From assembly GCA_017308135.1 (NCBI GenBank), contig JAFKFM010000011.1, positions 186,001 through 250,000 of the forward strand: a stretch of 64,000 nt of DNA, in the 5' to 3' direction. Positions 24,810-35,639 of this stretch are shown here, piece after piece. A program made the translations under genes and the position numbers. This DNA is from Alphaproteobacteria bacterium. GTDB lineage: Bacteria > Pseudomonadota > Alphaproteobacteria > CACIAM-22H2. The notes under the pieces are model-generated. The model searched no databases and was not told the origin of the DNA. It saw nothing but the letters and a program-made list of their open reading frames with translations. Each line of letters begins with the position of its first letter. The stretch's first letter is position 1.

Positions 24810-25430
24810 TCAGCCGCCGCCCATGCGGCCCATGCCGCTGGAACCGAAGCCGCCGCGCCGCGCTTGTGTGGGCGAGGTCGCGGTTTGCTGCGGCCCGCGC
24901 GGCATCGCGTTCGCCGTTTGATTGGGGGTGCGCGGCGGCGGCATCACGCGATCGTCGAAGCGGCCCATCGGGCGTGCGCCGGCCCCCGAATAGGCGCGGT
25001 TGTTGGTGTCGCGATACATCGGCTGGGCGGCCATGGCGCCGCCGGCCATGCGGCCCATCATGTAGCCCATCAGCATGGGCATGAAGAATCCGCCGCCGCC
25101 GGCCTGCTGAACTTGCTGCGGCTGGCCTTGCGTCGCTTCATGGGTTTGCGCGGCGGCAACCTGTGCCGGGGTCGGCGTGCCGGGGGCCGCTTCGCAGTTG
25201 GCGGCGCCGAACGCCGCTTCGCAGGATTCGCGCGTGGCGAAAGCGGGGGCGGTGCGCGCATGTTCCACGCGCGCGTCCATCAGCGCCTGACGGCAGGCCG
25301 AAGGATTATCCGTGCTGGCGCATTGCGCTTCGTCGCGCACGAAATCCGATTTGCCGGTGATGGAATCGTCGCACGCGGCGAGGGCCAGGGCGGCGACGGA
25401 GGCGAGCAACAGGGTCCGGGTTTTGCGCAT
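24810..25430 (-). CDS. DUF1190 (YgiB/YjfM-like) lipoprotein
   Basis: 206 residues. A lipoprotein signal with lipobox LAAC (LLLASVAALALAAC) is followed by a Cys-containing DUF1190 region (QCASTDNPSACRQALMDARVEH, ATRESCEAAFG) and then a Gly/Met/Pro-rich flexible tail (GGGGFFMPMLMGYMMGRMAGG). I chose ATG at 25430 for a proper lipoprotein signal; the longer frame adds eight residues. It is the first gene of a DUF1190 / GspS-like / DUF350 trio, the same set as E. coli yjfM-yjfC-yjfL. Confidence 0.82.
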   Translation of the reverse strand: MRKTRTLLLASVAALALAACDDSITGKSDFVRDEAQCASTDNPSACRQALMDARVEHARTAPAFATRESCEAAFGAANCEAAPGTPTPAQVAAAQTHEATQGQPQQVQQAGGGGFFMPMLMGYMMGRMAGGAMAAQPMYRDTNNRAYSGAGARPMGRFDDRVMPPPRTPNQTANAMPRGPQQTATSPTQARRGGFGSSGMGRMGGG

Positions 25431-25466
25431 GCCGGTAATGTAGTCGAATCCCACGCGGATTCAACG

Positions 25467-26273
25467 TCAACGCGTCGCAAACAACAAGGCGAGCATGGCC
25501 GATCCTATTGCGATGCGGTACCAGCCGAAGGGCGCAAAACCATGCGACTGGACGAAGCGCACGACCCAGCGCACGACGACCAGTGCGGCCACGAAGGCGA
25601 CGGCAAATCCCACACCGATCAGATGTAGATCGTCGACGCTCAATTCCGCGCGGTTCTTGTAGAGGTCGTAGACCGTGGCGCCGAGCATCGTGGGGATGGC
25701 GAGGAAGAACGAGAATTCCGTCGCCGCCTTGCGATCGACGCGCATCAACAGCGCGCCCATGATCGTCGCACCCGAGCGCGACACGCCGGGAATCATCGCG
25801 ATCGCCTGGCAGCAGCCGATCTTGAACGCGAGAAACGGCGTGATCTCGTCGATATCGCGCGTCTCGGTCGCGGGCAGATGGCGCTCGATCCACAGAATGG
25901 CGACGCCGCCGACGATCAAAGCGACCGACACGACCCAGGGATTGAACAGCGCGTTCTTGATGAAGGAATGCAGCGTGAAGCCCAGCACGAGGGCGGGCAG
26001 GAACGCGACCAGCACGTTGATCGCGAAGCGCCGGTCGGCGGGTTCGCTGGCAAGGCCCAGCACCGTGCCGAACAGCTTGGCGCGATAGACCCAGCAGATC
26101 GCCAGAATCGCGCCGAGCTGGATCGCCACTTCGAACACACGGCCCGGCGGGCCCTGGAAGCCGATCAAATCGCCCAGCAGGATCAAATGTCCGGTCGAGG
26201 ACACCGGGATGAATTCCGTCAGTCCTTCGACGAGCCCCAGTACGATGGCGCCCAGCAGCGTCGCGTTTTCCAT
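25467..26273 (-). CDS. uppP: Undecaprenyl-diphosphate phosphatase
   Basis: 268 residues, about eight membrane helices. GLTEFIPVSSTGHLIL (catalytic Glu/Ser-rich motif) and MIPGVSRSGATIMGALL (PGxSRSxxT motif) are diagnostic of the BacA/UppP family, which recycles C55-PP to C55-P for peptidoglycan and other polymers and confers bacitracin resistance. Same strand as exoD and tldD upstream, with short gaps. Confidence 0.95.
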   Translation of the reverse strand: MENATLLGAIVLGLVEGLTEFIPVSSTGHLILLGDLIGFQGPPGRVFEVAIQLGAILAICWVYRAKLFGTVLGLASEPADRRFAINVLVAFLPALVLGFTLHSFIKNALFNPWVVSVALIVGGVAILWIERHLPATETRDIDEITPFLAFKIGCCQAIAMIPGVSRSGATIMGALLMRVDRKAATEFSFFLAIPTMLGATVYDLYKNRAELSVDDLHLIGVGFAVAFVAALVVVRWVVRFVQSHGFAPFGWYRIAIGSAMLALLFATR

Positions 26274-26303
26274 GTCCGACTCGACCTTTCGGCGGGGATA
26301 CTA

Positions 26304-27023
26304 CTACCCGCCGAGGACGGCGCTACCCGCCGAATAGAAACCGAAGACCAGCGCGCCGACCAAGCCGAAGGACAGGACCGAGGCGGCGTAGCCCAGGATC
26401 ACGCAACGCCCGTCGCGTTCCAGAATGCCCAGCGCCAACAGCGCCAACGCGATCGCCGGCGGCGGATTGCCGAACGGGATCGGCAAGGCGAGCAGGATCG
26501 CGACCGGAATGCCGACCAGGCCGATTATGCGTTCGCCCAGCGGCGAGGTGAGCGCGGGCAGGCGCGGCTTCACCCAGGATTCGGCCTTCACCAGCCACGG
26601 CATGAAGCGCGTGACGACCTGGGCGTAACTCGCGCGATCCACGCCGCGATCGAGCAGCTTGGCCGGCAGCCACGGTTTCTTCACGCCCAGCAGCAGCAGC
26701 ACGCAGAAGAAGGCGATCGGCAAGCCGGTCAACGCCGAGAAGCCGGGGATGGAGAAGGGCAGGAAATTCGGCAGGCACAGCAAAATGATCAGCGCGCCGT
26801 AGCCGCGCTCGCCGAGTGCGTCGAGGATTTCGCGCAAGCTGATCTGCTTTCCCCGCGCCGGATCGACGAGATTTTGAAAAAGCGCGGAGAGGGATTCGGG
26901 ATGGGCGTCGTCGTTCACGGCGGCTCCGGGATCGAAATCGCCCGCGATCGGCATCGCGCCGTCGCGGGGCGTCTTCGCCTTGCGGCGAAAGGACGAAACT
27001 TGGGGGGAAGGCTCGGTGGACAT
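26304..27023 (-). CDS. exoD: Exopolysaccharide synthesis protein ExoD family
   Basis: 239 residues. After a ~50-residue soluble N-terminus come LREILDALGERGYGALIILLCLPNFLPFSIPG and several transmembrane helices, the ExoD pattern. ExoD was identified in Sinorhizobium as needed for exopolysaccharide and nodule invasion; its molecular activity is not established. Lies 10 nt downstream of tldD and 30 nt before uppP, so an envelope polymer role is plausible. Confidence 0.85.
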   Translation of the reverse strand: MSTEPSPQVSSFRRKAKTPRDGAMPIAGDFDPGAAVNDDAHPESLSALFQNLVDPARGKQISLREILDALGERGYGALIILLCLPNFLPFSIPGFSALTGLPIAFFCVLLLLGVKKPWLPAKLLDRGVDRASYAQVVTRFMPWLVKAESWVKPRLPALTSPLGERIIGLVGIPVAILLALPIPFGNPPPAIALALLALGILERDGRCVILGYAASVLSFGLVGALVFGFYSAGSAVLGG

Positions 27024-27033
27024 TGCGCGGCGG

Positions 27034-28467
27034 TTACGCCGCCGTGCCGCCGACGGTCAGCTTGTCGAGCAGCATCGTCGGCTGGCCCACGCCAACGGGC
27101 ACGCCTTGGCCATCCTTGCCGCAAGTGCCGATGCCGGGATCGAGCTTCATGTCGTTGCCGATCATCTTCACGTGCTTGAGCGATTCCGGCCCGTTGCCGA
27201 TCAGCATCGCGCCCTTCACGGCGGGGCCGATCTTGCCGTCTTCGATCAGATAGGCTTCGGCCGCGTTGAACACGAATTTGCCCGAGGTGATGTCGACCTG
27301 CCCGCCGCCGAAATTGACGGCGTAGAGGCCCTTCTTGACCGACTTCAAAATCTCGGCGGGCGCATGATTGCCGCCCAACATGACCGTGTTGGTCATGCGC
27401 GGCATCGGATGATGCGCGAAGCTTTCGCGCCGCCCGTTGCCGGTCGGCTTCATGCCCATCAGCCGCGCGTTCTGCCGGTCCTGCATATAGCCGCGTAAGA
27501 TTCCGTCTTCGATCAGCACGGTGCGCTGCGTGGGCGTGCCTTCGTCGTCGATGGTCAGCGAGCCGCGCCGATCGCCGATCGTGCCGTCGTCGACGACGGT
27601 GACGCCCGGTGCCGCGACGCGCTGGCCCATCAAGCCGGCGAAAGCCGACGTCTTCTTGCGATTGAAGTCGCCTTCCAAACCGTGGCCGATCGCCTCGTGC
27701 AGCAGAATGCCGGGCCAGCCCGGCCCCAACACGACGGGCATTTCGCCCGCCGGGGCGGGCACGGCGTCGAGATTGACCAGCGCTTGGCGCACGGCCTCGT
27801 TGACGGCGTTTTGCCAGTTTTCCGGATCGACGACGCGGCCGAAGGCGAAGCGGCCGCCCCAGCCATAGGAACCGGTCTCCTGCTTGTCGCCGTCGCCGAC
27901 GACGACGGAAACGTTCACGCGCACCAGCGGGCGCACATCGGCCAAGCGTTCGCCGTCGGCGCGCAGAATCTGCACCGCCTGCCATTCGCCGGCGATCGAG
28001 CACATGACTTGGCGCACGCGCTTGTCCTTGGCGCGGGCATAGGCGTCGATCTCGCCCAGCAGCTTCACCTTGTCGGCGAAGGGCATCAGCTCCAGCGGAT
28101 TCTCGTCGGTATAAAGCCGCGCGTTCGTGCCTTGCGGGCCCTCGGCGGCCGTGCCGGCATGGCCCGACTTGATGGCGCCGACGGTGCGCGCGGCGCGCGC
28201 GATGGCGTCGTGGCTGAGGTCGGACGCATGGGCATAAGCCGACGTGTCGCCCAGCACGGCGCGCAGGCCGAAGCCCTTCGCCGTGTCGAACGACGCGCTT
28301 TTCAACTTGCCGTCGTCGAAGGACAACGCCTCGCTCTGGCGATATTCCAGAAACAATTCCCCGTCATCGGCGCCCGACAAGGCTTCCGCCGTCTGACGCT
28401 GGGCTTTCGCGAGGTCGAGCCCCGCCTCCTGGAAAAACAGGCGGTCGGTCGTGGCGATATGGCTCAT
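27034..28467 (-). CDS. tldD: Metalloprotease TldD
   Basis: 477 residues. HEAIGHGLEGD (His257, Glu258, His262) is the HExxxH zinc site; the C-terminal GKDGQGVPVGVGQPTMLLDKLTVGGTA matches the TldD family end. TldD is the catalytic subunit of the TldD/TldE protease that degrades unfolded peptides through a narrow cavity. Its partner pmbA (tldE) is 16 kb away on the same strand. Lying next to the cox genes is a common alphaproteobacterial arrangement. Confidence 0.95.
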   Translation of the reverse strand: MSHIATTDRLFFQEAGLDLAKAQRQTAEALSGADDGELFLEYRQSEALSFDDGKLKSASFDTAKGFGLRAVLGDTSAYAHASDLSHDAIARAARTVGAIKSGHAGTAAEGPQGTNARLYTDENPLELMPFADKVKLLGEIDAYARAKDKRVRQVMCSIAGEWQAVQILRADGERLADVRPLVRVNVSVVVGDGDKQETGSYGWGGRFAFGRVVDPENWQNAVNEAVRQALVNLDAVPAPAGEMPVVLGPGWPGILLHEAIGHGLEGDFNRKKTSAFAGLMGQRVAAPGVTVVDDGTIGDRRGSLTIDDEGTPTQRTVLIEDGILRGYMQDRQNARLMGMKPTGNGRRESFAHHPMPRMTNTVMLGGNHAPAEILKSVKKGLYAVNFGGGQVDITSGKFVFNAAEAYLIEDGKIGPAVKGAMLIGNGPESLKHVKMIGNDMKLDPGIGTCGKDGQGVPVGVGQPTMLLDKLTVGGTAA

Positions 28468-28590
28468 GCGGCTCCCGGGGGAATGGGTTACCCGGTGAAT
28501 TTAGGATGATTGCGACGCTTTTTCCATGCGGCCGGTCCCTTAGATGCGCGTATTCTGCACTTCGCCGGAACTTTCCTGGGAATTCCGAAC

Positions 28591-29868
28591 ATGCCGCGCG
28601 AACACCCTTTGCGCATGGCGTTGGTGAACGAGGTCCATGCGCGCCCGTTTTTGGCGCTGACGGCGCCCGAGCGCGCGTCGCATCTCGCCATGACGTCGGG
28701 CGAGGGCGGGGCGGCGGCGGATCGCGCGCATTTGGTGGCGCTGTGTGAACGCTATGGCGTGGGTCATCCGCCCGAAGGCGCCAATCATTACGTCGCGGAA
28801 TTCGACGGCTTCACGTTGAAATGGGAACGCCACACCGAATTCTGCACCTGGACCTTCTTGAAGAAGGGCGCGTTCGTCGATCCGTTCGACGCCACGCCGA
28901 TCGAAGCCGCCCCGCATGAATGGGTCGCGAATATTCCGGGCGAGCGTTTGGTCGCCACGCATGTCGCGGTGATCGAGCGCACGCAAAGTGCCCCCGGCAC
29001 CGATTTGCTCGGCAAATGGCTGCATCTCGAATTCCTCGCCGGCAGCTCCGTCGCGGGCGGGGCCGCGACCGTATGGACCGATTTTCGCGTCCATGCCGAT
29101 GGGTTCGGGCGCATCGTCGTGCATGATTTGGGTTTGAGCGAACGCCAAGGCGGGCGCGTCGTGCAGCGTTTGCTGGAGGTCGAGACCTATCGGACGATGG
29201 CCTTGTTGGCTTTGCCGGTGGCGCGCGACACGACGGCGCGGATCGGCCGCGCCGATCGCGAATTGCTGACGGTGATGGACGGCATGGCGACGTCGGGCAC
29301 GCTCGCCGAACAGCGCGCTTTGCTCGATCGCTTGACGGCGGTGTCGGCGGATATCGAACGCGCGACGGGGGCGGCCGATTATCGCTTCGGTGCCGCGCGC
29401 GCCTATGGCGATCTCGTCGACAAACGAATCCTCGAATTGCGCGAGACGCGCATCGAAGGCTTGCAGACCTATCGCGAATTCATGGACCGGCGCTTCGTTC
29501 CGGCCCTTCGGACTTGCGAAGCGACGGCCGAACGCTTGGCGGGCATTTCGCGGCGTTTGACGCGTGCCGGCGCCTTGCTGCGCACGCGGGTCGATCTTGC
29601 GGTCGAAGCGCAGAACCAGGATCTGCTCGCCTCGATGGACCGGCGCGCCCAGCTTCAATTGCGCCTGCAGGAAACGGTCGAAGGCCTGTCCGTCGCCGCG
29701 ATCACCTACTATCTGGTCGGTTTGTGCGGCTATCTGTTCCGCGCGCTGGAGACGGCCGGGCTTCGGCTCGACAAGGATATCGCGACCGGCGTGTCGATCC
29801 CGGTCGTGGCGGGACTCGTGTGGTGGGGGCTGCGGCGGTTCCGCAAATCGCTGCATAAGTCCAAATAG
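28591..29868 (+). CDS. DUF3422 family membrane-anchored protein
   Basis: 425 residues. HPLRMALVNEVHARPFLALTAPERASHLAM at the N-terminus and EFLAGSSVAGGAATVWTDFRVHADGFGR identify DUF3422. A long helical segment with coiled-coil character (residues ~250-370, ERLAGISRRLTRAGALLRTRVD) leads into two transmembrane helices near the C-terminus (YYLVGLCGYLFRAL; PVVAGLVWWGL), resembling a CorA-like arrangement but without the GMN motif. ATG at 28591 (MPREHPLRM) is preferred to TTG at 28510. Function unknown. Confidence 0.85.
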   Translation: MPREHPLRMALVNEVHARPFLALTAPERASHLAMTSGEGGAAADRAHLVALCERYGVGHPPEGANHYVAEFDGFTLKWERHTEFCTWTFLKKGAFVDPFDATPIEAAPHEWVANIPGERLVATHVAVIERTQSAPGTDLLGKWLHLEFLAGSSVAGGAATVWTDFRVHADGFGRIVVHDLGLSERQGGRVVQRLLEVETYRTMALLALPVARDTTARIGRADRELLTVMDGMATSGTLAEQRALLDRLTAVSADIERATGAADYRFGAARAYGDLVDKRILELRETRIEGLQTYREFMDRRFVPALRTCEATAERLAGISRRLTRAGALLRTRVDLAVEAQNQDLLASMDRRAQLQLRLQETVEGLSVAAITYYLVGLCGYLFRALETAGLRLDKDIATGVSIPVVAGLVWWGLRRFRKSLHKSK

Positions 29869-30130
29869 GGAGAGGCCGCGCGGCCTGCGGCAAAGCGCCG
29901 CACCTGCGCCTTAACCCTCTGAATTCGCGCGTTTTCGGGCCTGTGCGCGCCATGCGCGCCGAAGCCGGTCCGGCGCCCGCCCGGCCCCCCGAAAGGGAGG
30001 GTTGAGAAGGCGGGGGCCGCTCGTGTAGTTTCCCGTCGATTCCGGGCGGCAATCTGCCGCATCGGATCGCGACGTTTTCTTTGAGGCCAAAGGCCGGGCG
30101 CCCCCTGTCGTCCCGGTTCCGCGATTAGAC

Positions 30131-30143
30131 CCTAACGGTTAGG
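30131..30143. repeat. Palindrome overlapping the coxB ribosome binding region
   Basis: CCTAAC G GTTAGG is a perfect 6-bp dyad with a one-base centre. The right arm contains the AGG that lies 7 nt before the coxB ATG, so the element could be an operator or could mask the Shine-Dalgarno. It sits at the end of a 281-nt gap (29869-30149) in which I find no gene and only weak promoter-like hexamers. Confidence 0.35.
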
Positions 30144-30149
30144 CAGTCC

Positions 30150-31034
30150 ATGCGCTCGATCCTGTCCGTCCGCTCCGTCGTGGCTTTCGCCGCGGTGGCG
30201 TTTATCGCCCTGTTCGCCGACGCGGCACTCGCCCAGCAGCCGCACCCCTGGCAGCTCGGCATGCAGCCGCCCGCGAGCCCGGTGAAGGAGTTCATCGGCA
30301 GCTTCCACAACATGCTGCTCGTGATCATCACCCTGATCACCGTGTTCGTGCTCGCATTGCTGCTCTACACGATGGTCCGCTTCCGCGCTGCGGCCAACCC
30401 GAACCCGTCCAAGACTTCGCACCACACGCTGCTCGAAGTCGTGTGGACGCTGGTGCCGATCCTGATCCTGATCGTGATCGCCGTGCCGTCGTTCCGCCTG
30501 CTGTACTTCGCCGACAAGGCGCCGGAAGCGGAGATGACGCTGAAGGTCACCGGCCGTCAGTGGTACTGGAACTACGAATATCCCGACCAGGGCGGCTTCC
30601 AGTTCGACAGCTACATGGTCCAGGACAGCGACCTGAAGCCCGGCCAGCCGCGCTTGCTGGAAGTCGACAACCGCGTCGTCGTGCCGGTCGGTGCCCGCGT
30701 GCGCGTGTTGATCCACGGCTCGGACGTCATTCATTCCTGGTTCCTGCCGGCGCTGGGCGTGCAGAAATACGCGATGCCCGGCCGCATCAACGAAACCTGG
30801 ATGCAGGTCGATCGCCCCGGCGTCTATTACGGCCAGTGCAACCAGATCTGCGGCGTGAACCATGCGTTCATGCCCGTCGCGATCGAAGCGGTGGACAAGG
30901 CGACCTTCGACCGCTGGGTCGACGAAGCCAAGAAGCGCTTCGCCCAAGACGGTTCGGCGCCGCTGTCGGTCGCCGAAATCCGCATGATGGAAACGGGCTC
31001 GCTGACGGCCCAAGCCCCCAACGCCGCCCGCTGA
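30150..31034 (+). CDS. coxB: Cytochrome c oxidase subunit II
   Basis: 294 residues. A signal peptide (to about residue 28), two transmembrane helices (~53-76, ~96-116), then a periplasmic cupredoxin domain. The CuA ligands are visible: His195 in IHGSDVIHSW, and Cys230, Cys234, His238 and Met241 in YGQCNQICGVNHAFM; QWYWNYEYP is the aromatic electron-entry loop. It accepts electrons from cytochrome c in the aa3-type oxidase. First gene of the cox block. Confidence 0.97.
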   Translation: MRSILSVRSVVAFAAVAFIALFADAALAQQPHPWQLGMQPPASPVKEFIGSFHNMLLVIITLITVFVLALLLYTMVRFRAAANPNPSKTSHHTLLEVVWTLVPILILIVIAVPSFRLLYFADKAPEAEMTLKVTGRQWYWNYEYPDQGGFQFDSYMVQDSDLKPGQPRLLEVDNRVVVPVGARVRVLIHGSDVIHSWFLPALGVQKYAMPGRINETWMQVDRPGVYYGQCNQICGVNHAFMPVAIEAVDKATFDRWVDEAKKRFAQDGSAPLSVAEIRMMETGSLTAQAPNAAR

Positions 31035-31044
31035 GCTCTCCTGA

Positions 31045-32685
<1,641 letters not shown>

Positions 32686-32697
32686 GGCCGGACGGCG

Positions 32698-33654
32698 ATG
32701 TCGGGCGAGAGCACCATCGCGCAAGCGATCGACACCGGCGCGGTGTCGGCGCGTTTCGGCGGGGCGGCGGATTTCGTCGCCCTGTTGAAGCCGCGCGTGA
32801 TGAGTCTGGTGGTGTTCACCGGGCTTGTCGGGTTGATGCTCGCCCCCAACTCCGCGCTTCATCCCTTCGAAGCCGCCGTCGCGATCCTGTGCATCGCGGT
32901 GGGGGCGGGGGCGGCCGGTGCGATCAACATGTGGTACGACCGCGACATCGACGCATTGATGTCGCGCACCAAGGATCGACCGATCCCGGCGGGTGCGGTC
33001 GATGCCGACGAAGCGCTCGCCTTCGGCATCGTGCTGTCGATCGCGTCGGTCGTGACGATGACGCTGGTCGCCAATCTTGCCGCCGGCGCGCTGCTCGCCT
33101 TTTCGATCCTGTTCTACGTCCTGATCTACACGATGTGGCTGAAGCGCAGCACGGCGCAGAACATCGTGATCGGCGGGGCGGCCGGCGCCTTTCCGCCGGT
33201 CATCGGCTGGGCGGCGGCGACGGGCGAGGTGAGCCTCGCCGCGATCGTGCTGTTCTTGATCGTGTTCATGTGGACGCCGCCGCATTTCTGGGCGCTGGCG
33301 CTGTTCCGGGCGGGCGACTACGCCAAGGCCGGCGTGCCGATGCTGCCCGTCGTGGCGGGCAAGCGCGAAACGCGCCGCCAGATCGTGATCTATTCGATCC
33401 CGATGGCGGTGCTGGGTGTGGCGCCCTATTTCCTGGGCGTCGTCGGGCCGGTCTACGCCGCGATGGCCGCGTTGCTCGGCTTCGTCTTCGTCGCGGGCGC
33501 TTGGGCCGTGTGGCGCGACGGCGCGCACGCGGACGCGGACAAGCCCGATTTCGCCGAGACCGCCGCCAAGCGGCTATTCGGTTATTCGATCGTCTATCTG
33601 TTCCTGCTGTTCGGGCTGATGCTGCTCGATCGCGTGGCGCTGGGAGCGGCCTAA
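32698..33654 (+). CDS. ctaB: Protohaem IX farnesyltransferase
   Basis: 318 residues, about nine transmembrane helices, UbiA superfamily. [23 protein letters not shown] carries the Mg-prenyl diphosphate motif, and the second motif is the [15 protein letters not shown] loop. Makes haem O from haem B, the first step toward haem a for the oxidase. 12 nt after ctaD and 1 nt before the small coxF-like gene. Confidence 0.95.
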   Translation: MSGESTIAQAIDTGAVSARFGGAADFVALLKPRVMSLVVFTGLVGLMLAPNSALHPFEAAVAILCIAVGAGAAGAINMWYDRDIDALMSRTKDRPIPAGAVDADEALAFGIVLSIASVVTMTLVANLAAGALLAFSILFYVLIYTMWLKRSTAQNIVIGGAAGAFPPVIGWAAATGEVSLAAIVLFLIVFMWTPPHFWALALFRAGDYAKAGVPMLPVVAGKRETRRQIVIYSIPMAVLGVAPYFLGVVGPVYAAMAALLGFVFVAGAWAVWRDGAHADADKPDFAETAAKRLFGYSIVYLFLLFGLMLLDRVALGAA

Positions 33655-33655
33655 C

Positions 33656-33802
33656 ATGACCGCGCAGCCCGATATCGATCCGCGTAAAGTGACGCCCGAA
33701 ATGTGGAAGGCGCGGCGCGGCAAGAACATCGCGATCGCGCTGGCGGTCGCCGGGTTCTGCGCGCTGTTTTACGTCATCACCATCGTGAAGATGGTGAAGT
33801 GA
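33656..33802 (+). CDS. CoxF-like small membrane protein
   Basis: Only 48 residues: a hydrophilic N-terminus (DIDPRKVTPEMWKARRGKN) and one transmembrane helix (IAIALAVAGFCALFYVITIV) ending in KMVK. Position between ctaB and ctaG and the single-helix layout match the small CoxF/'cox cluster' proteins of alphaproteobacteria. ATG follows the ctaB stop by 1 nt, and its TGA is 1 nt before ctaG. Easily missed because of its length. Role in oxidase assembly is inferred from context. Confidence 0.7.
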   Translation: MTAQPDIDPRKVTPEMWKARRGKNIAIALAVAGFCALFYVITIVKMVK

Positions 33803-33803
33803 C

Positions 33804-34376
33804 ATGAGCGAGACGCCAAATCGCCCGTCGAACGCGCGCACGGCCTTCATGGCCGTGGGCATCGTTGTGGGCATGGCGGCGCTGTCCTTCGCGTCGGTGC
33901 CGCTCTATCGGCTGTTCTGCCAAGTCACCGGTTTCGGCGGCACGCCGATGGCCGGCGGCGAAGCGCCCGCCGAACACGGCTCGCGAATCGTGACCGTGCG
34001 TTTCGACGCCAATGTCGCCGGCGGCCCGCAGCCGCTCGACTGGCGCTTCGCGGGGCCAAGCCCCGTGAAGGTCGTGACCGGCGAAGACAAGCTGATCTTC
34101 TATAAAGCCACCAATCGCGGCGACGGCGAGACGACGGGGACGGCCTCGTTCAACGTGACGCCGCTGAAGGCCGCACCCTATTTCCACAAAATCGCGTGTT
34201 TCTGCTTCACTGACCAGGCGCTCGCACCCGGCGAAAGCATGGACATGCCGGTGTCCTTCTATGTCGATCCCGCGATCGAGAAGGACCCCAATCTTCGCGA
34301 CGTGACGACCATCACGCTCTCCTATACCTTCCACCGGGCGGCCAAAACCGCCGACGCGACCAACGCGCGCAACTGA
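33804..34376 (+). CDS. ctaG: Cytochrome c oxidase assembly protein CtaG/Cox11
   Basis: 190 residues. One N-terminal membrane anchor ([21 protein letters not shown]) with the conserved [13 protein letters not shown], then a periplasmic immunoglobulin-like domain with the copper motif CFCF (Cys132, Cys134) and the PVSFYVDP strand. Delivers Cu(I) to the CuB site of subunit I. Confidence 0.96.
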   Translation: MSETPNRPSNARTAFMAVGIVVGMAALSFASVPLYRLFCQVTGFGGTPMAGGEAPAEHGSRIVTVRFDANVAGGPQPLDWRFAGPSPVKVVTGEDKLIFYKATNRGDGETTGTASFNVTPLKAAPYFHKIACFCFTDQALAPGESMDMPVSFYVDPAIEKDPNLRDVTTITLSYTFHRAAKTADATNARN

Positions 34377-34387
34377 GGATCCGGACC

Positions 34388-35266
34388 ATGGCCCAATCGC
34401 ATTCCACCGGCGCGAAAGCCCCCTACCATCTGGCGGACCCGAGCCCGTGGCCGATCATCGGCGCGATCTCGGCCTTCGTGCTGGCTTACGGCTTCGTGGC
34501 GATGCTGCATCCCGACTTATTCGGGAAGGGTGCCGAACCGTTCTTCAAGGCGCTCGGCCCCTGGAAGGTGCTGATCGGCGTCGGCCTCGTGCTGTTCACG
34601 ATGTTCGGCTGGTGGCGCCAGGTCATCAAGGAAAGCATGACGGCGGGCCTGCACACCCCGGTCGTGCGCTTGGGCCTGCGCTACGCGATGGTGCTGTTCA
34701 TCGCTTCGGAAGTGATGTTCTTCGTCGCTTTCTTCTGGGCCTATTTCCACTTCTCGCTCTACCCCGCGCATACCGCCGGCGGTGTGTGGCCGCCCGCGGA
34801 TATCGTCACTTTCGATCCGTGGGATCTGCCGTTCCTCAACACGCTGATCCTGCTGACCTCGGGCGCCACGGTGACCTGGGCGCATCATTCGCTGATCGAA
34901 GGCAACCGCAAGGGCCTGATCTGGGGCTTGGTGCTGACGGTGCTGCTGGGTGCGGCCTTCACCGCCTGCCAAGCCTACGAATACGGCCACGCCGCGTTCG
35001 GCTTTAAGGAAAACGTGTACTCGTCGGTCTTCTACATGGCGACCGGCTTCCACGGCTTCCACGTGCTGGTCGGCACGATCTTCCTGCTCGTGTGCTTGAT
35101 CCGCGCGATCAAGGGCCAGTTCACGCCGCAGCGCCATTTCGGCTTCGAAGCCGCGGCGTGGTACTGGCACTTCGTCGACGTGGTGTGGCTGTTCCTGTTC
35201 GCCGTGATCTACGTGGCGGGCGAAGGTCCGGTCAGCCTGCCGGGCCACGGCCCCTGGTCGTCCTGA
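34388..35266 (+). CDS. ctaE: Cytochrome c oxidase subunit III
   Basis: 292 residues, seven transmembrane helices. HPWPIxG-type start ([18 protein letters not shown]), [47 protein letters not shown] and the C-terminal [20 protein letters not shown] are characteristic. Stabilises subunit I and proton uptake. 11 nt after ctaG. Confidence 0.97.
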   Translation: MAQSHSTGAKAPYHLADPSPWPIIGAISAFVLAYGFVAMLHPDLFGKGAEPFFKALGPWKVLIGVGLVLFTMFGWWRQVIKESMTAGLHTPVVRLGLRYAMVLFIASEVMFFVAFFWAYFHFSLYPAHTAGGVWPPADIVTFDPWDLPFLNTLILLTSGATVTWAHHSLIEGNRKGLIWGLVLTVLLGAAFTACQAYEYGHAAFGFKENVYSSVFYMATGFHGFHVLVGTIFLLVCLIRAIKGQFTPQRHFGFEAAAWYWHFVDVVWLFLFAVIYVAGEGPVSLPGHGPWSS

Positions 35267-35282
35267 TCGGAAAGGCGGGTTG

Positions 35283-35639
35283 ATGCCCGCCTCGCCGATT
35301 ACGGCCGGACTCCTCCAACGTTGTCCGCGTTGCGGTCAGGGCGCCCTCTTCGAGGGCGCCCTGTCTCTTTCGGTGCGTCCCGTATGCGATTCCTGCGGCT
35401 TCGACATGAAGTCGCACGAGGAGGGCGACGGGCCCGCCGTGCTGGTCATGCTGCTCCTCGGCGCGATCGTGGTGATCCCCGCCTTGATCGTCGAAGCGCG
35501 CTACGAACCGCCCTTCTGGGTCCATGCTTTGTTGTGGCCCGTGCCGATTTTCGGCCTGGGCATCTGGATGCTGCGGGTCATGAAGGCCATATTGATCGCC
35601 ATGCAATACCGCCATCGCCGCGACGATTTCGATGCTTGA
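35283..35639 (+). CDS. DUF983 small zinc-ribbon membrane protein
   Basis: 118 residues. A Cys4 zinc-ribbon-like N-terminus (RCPRCGQGALFEGAL then VCDSCGFDM) followed by two transmembrane helices (VLVMLLLGAIVVIPALIV; HALLWPVPIFGLGIWMLRVMK). DUF983 is a constant neighbour of ctaE and surf1 in alphaproteobacteria and is suspected of helping oxidase biogenesis. Start set at ATG 35283. Overlaps surf1 by 8 bp. Confidence 0.88.
   Translation: MPASPITAGLLQRCPRCGQGALFEGALSLSVRPVCDSCGFDMKSHEEGDGPAVLVMLLLGAIVVIPALIVEARYEPPFWVHALLWPVPIFGLGIWMLRVMKAILIAMQYRHRRDDFDA

Noticed and set aside
29869-30149. Possible strong promoter for coxB
   Set aside because: TTGAGA at 30002 with TGTAGT 16 nt later is too weak a match to call as a feature.
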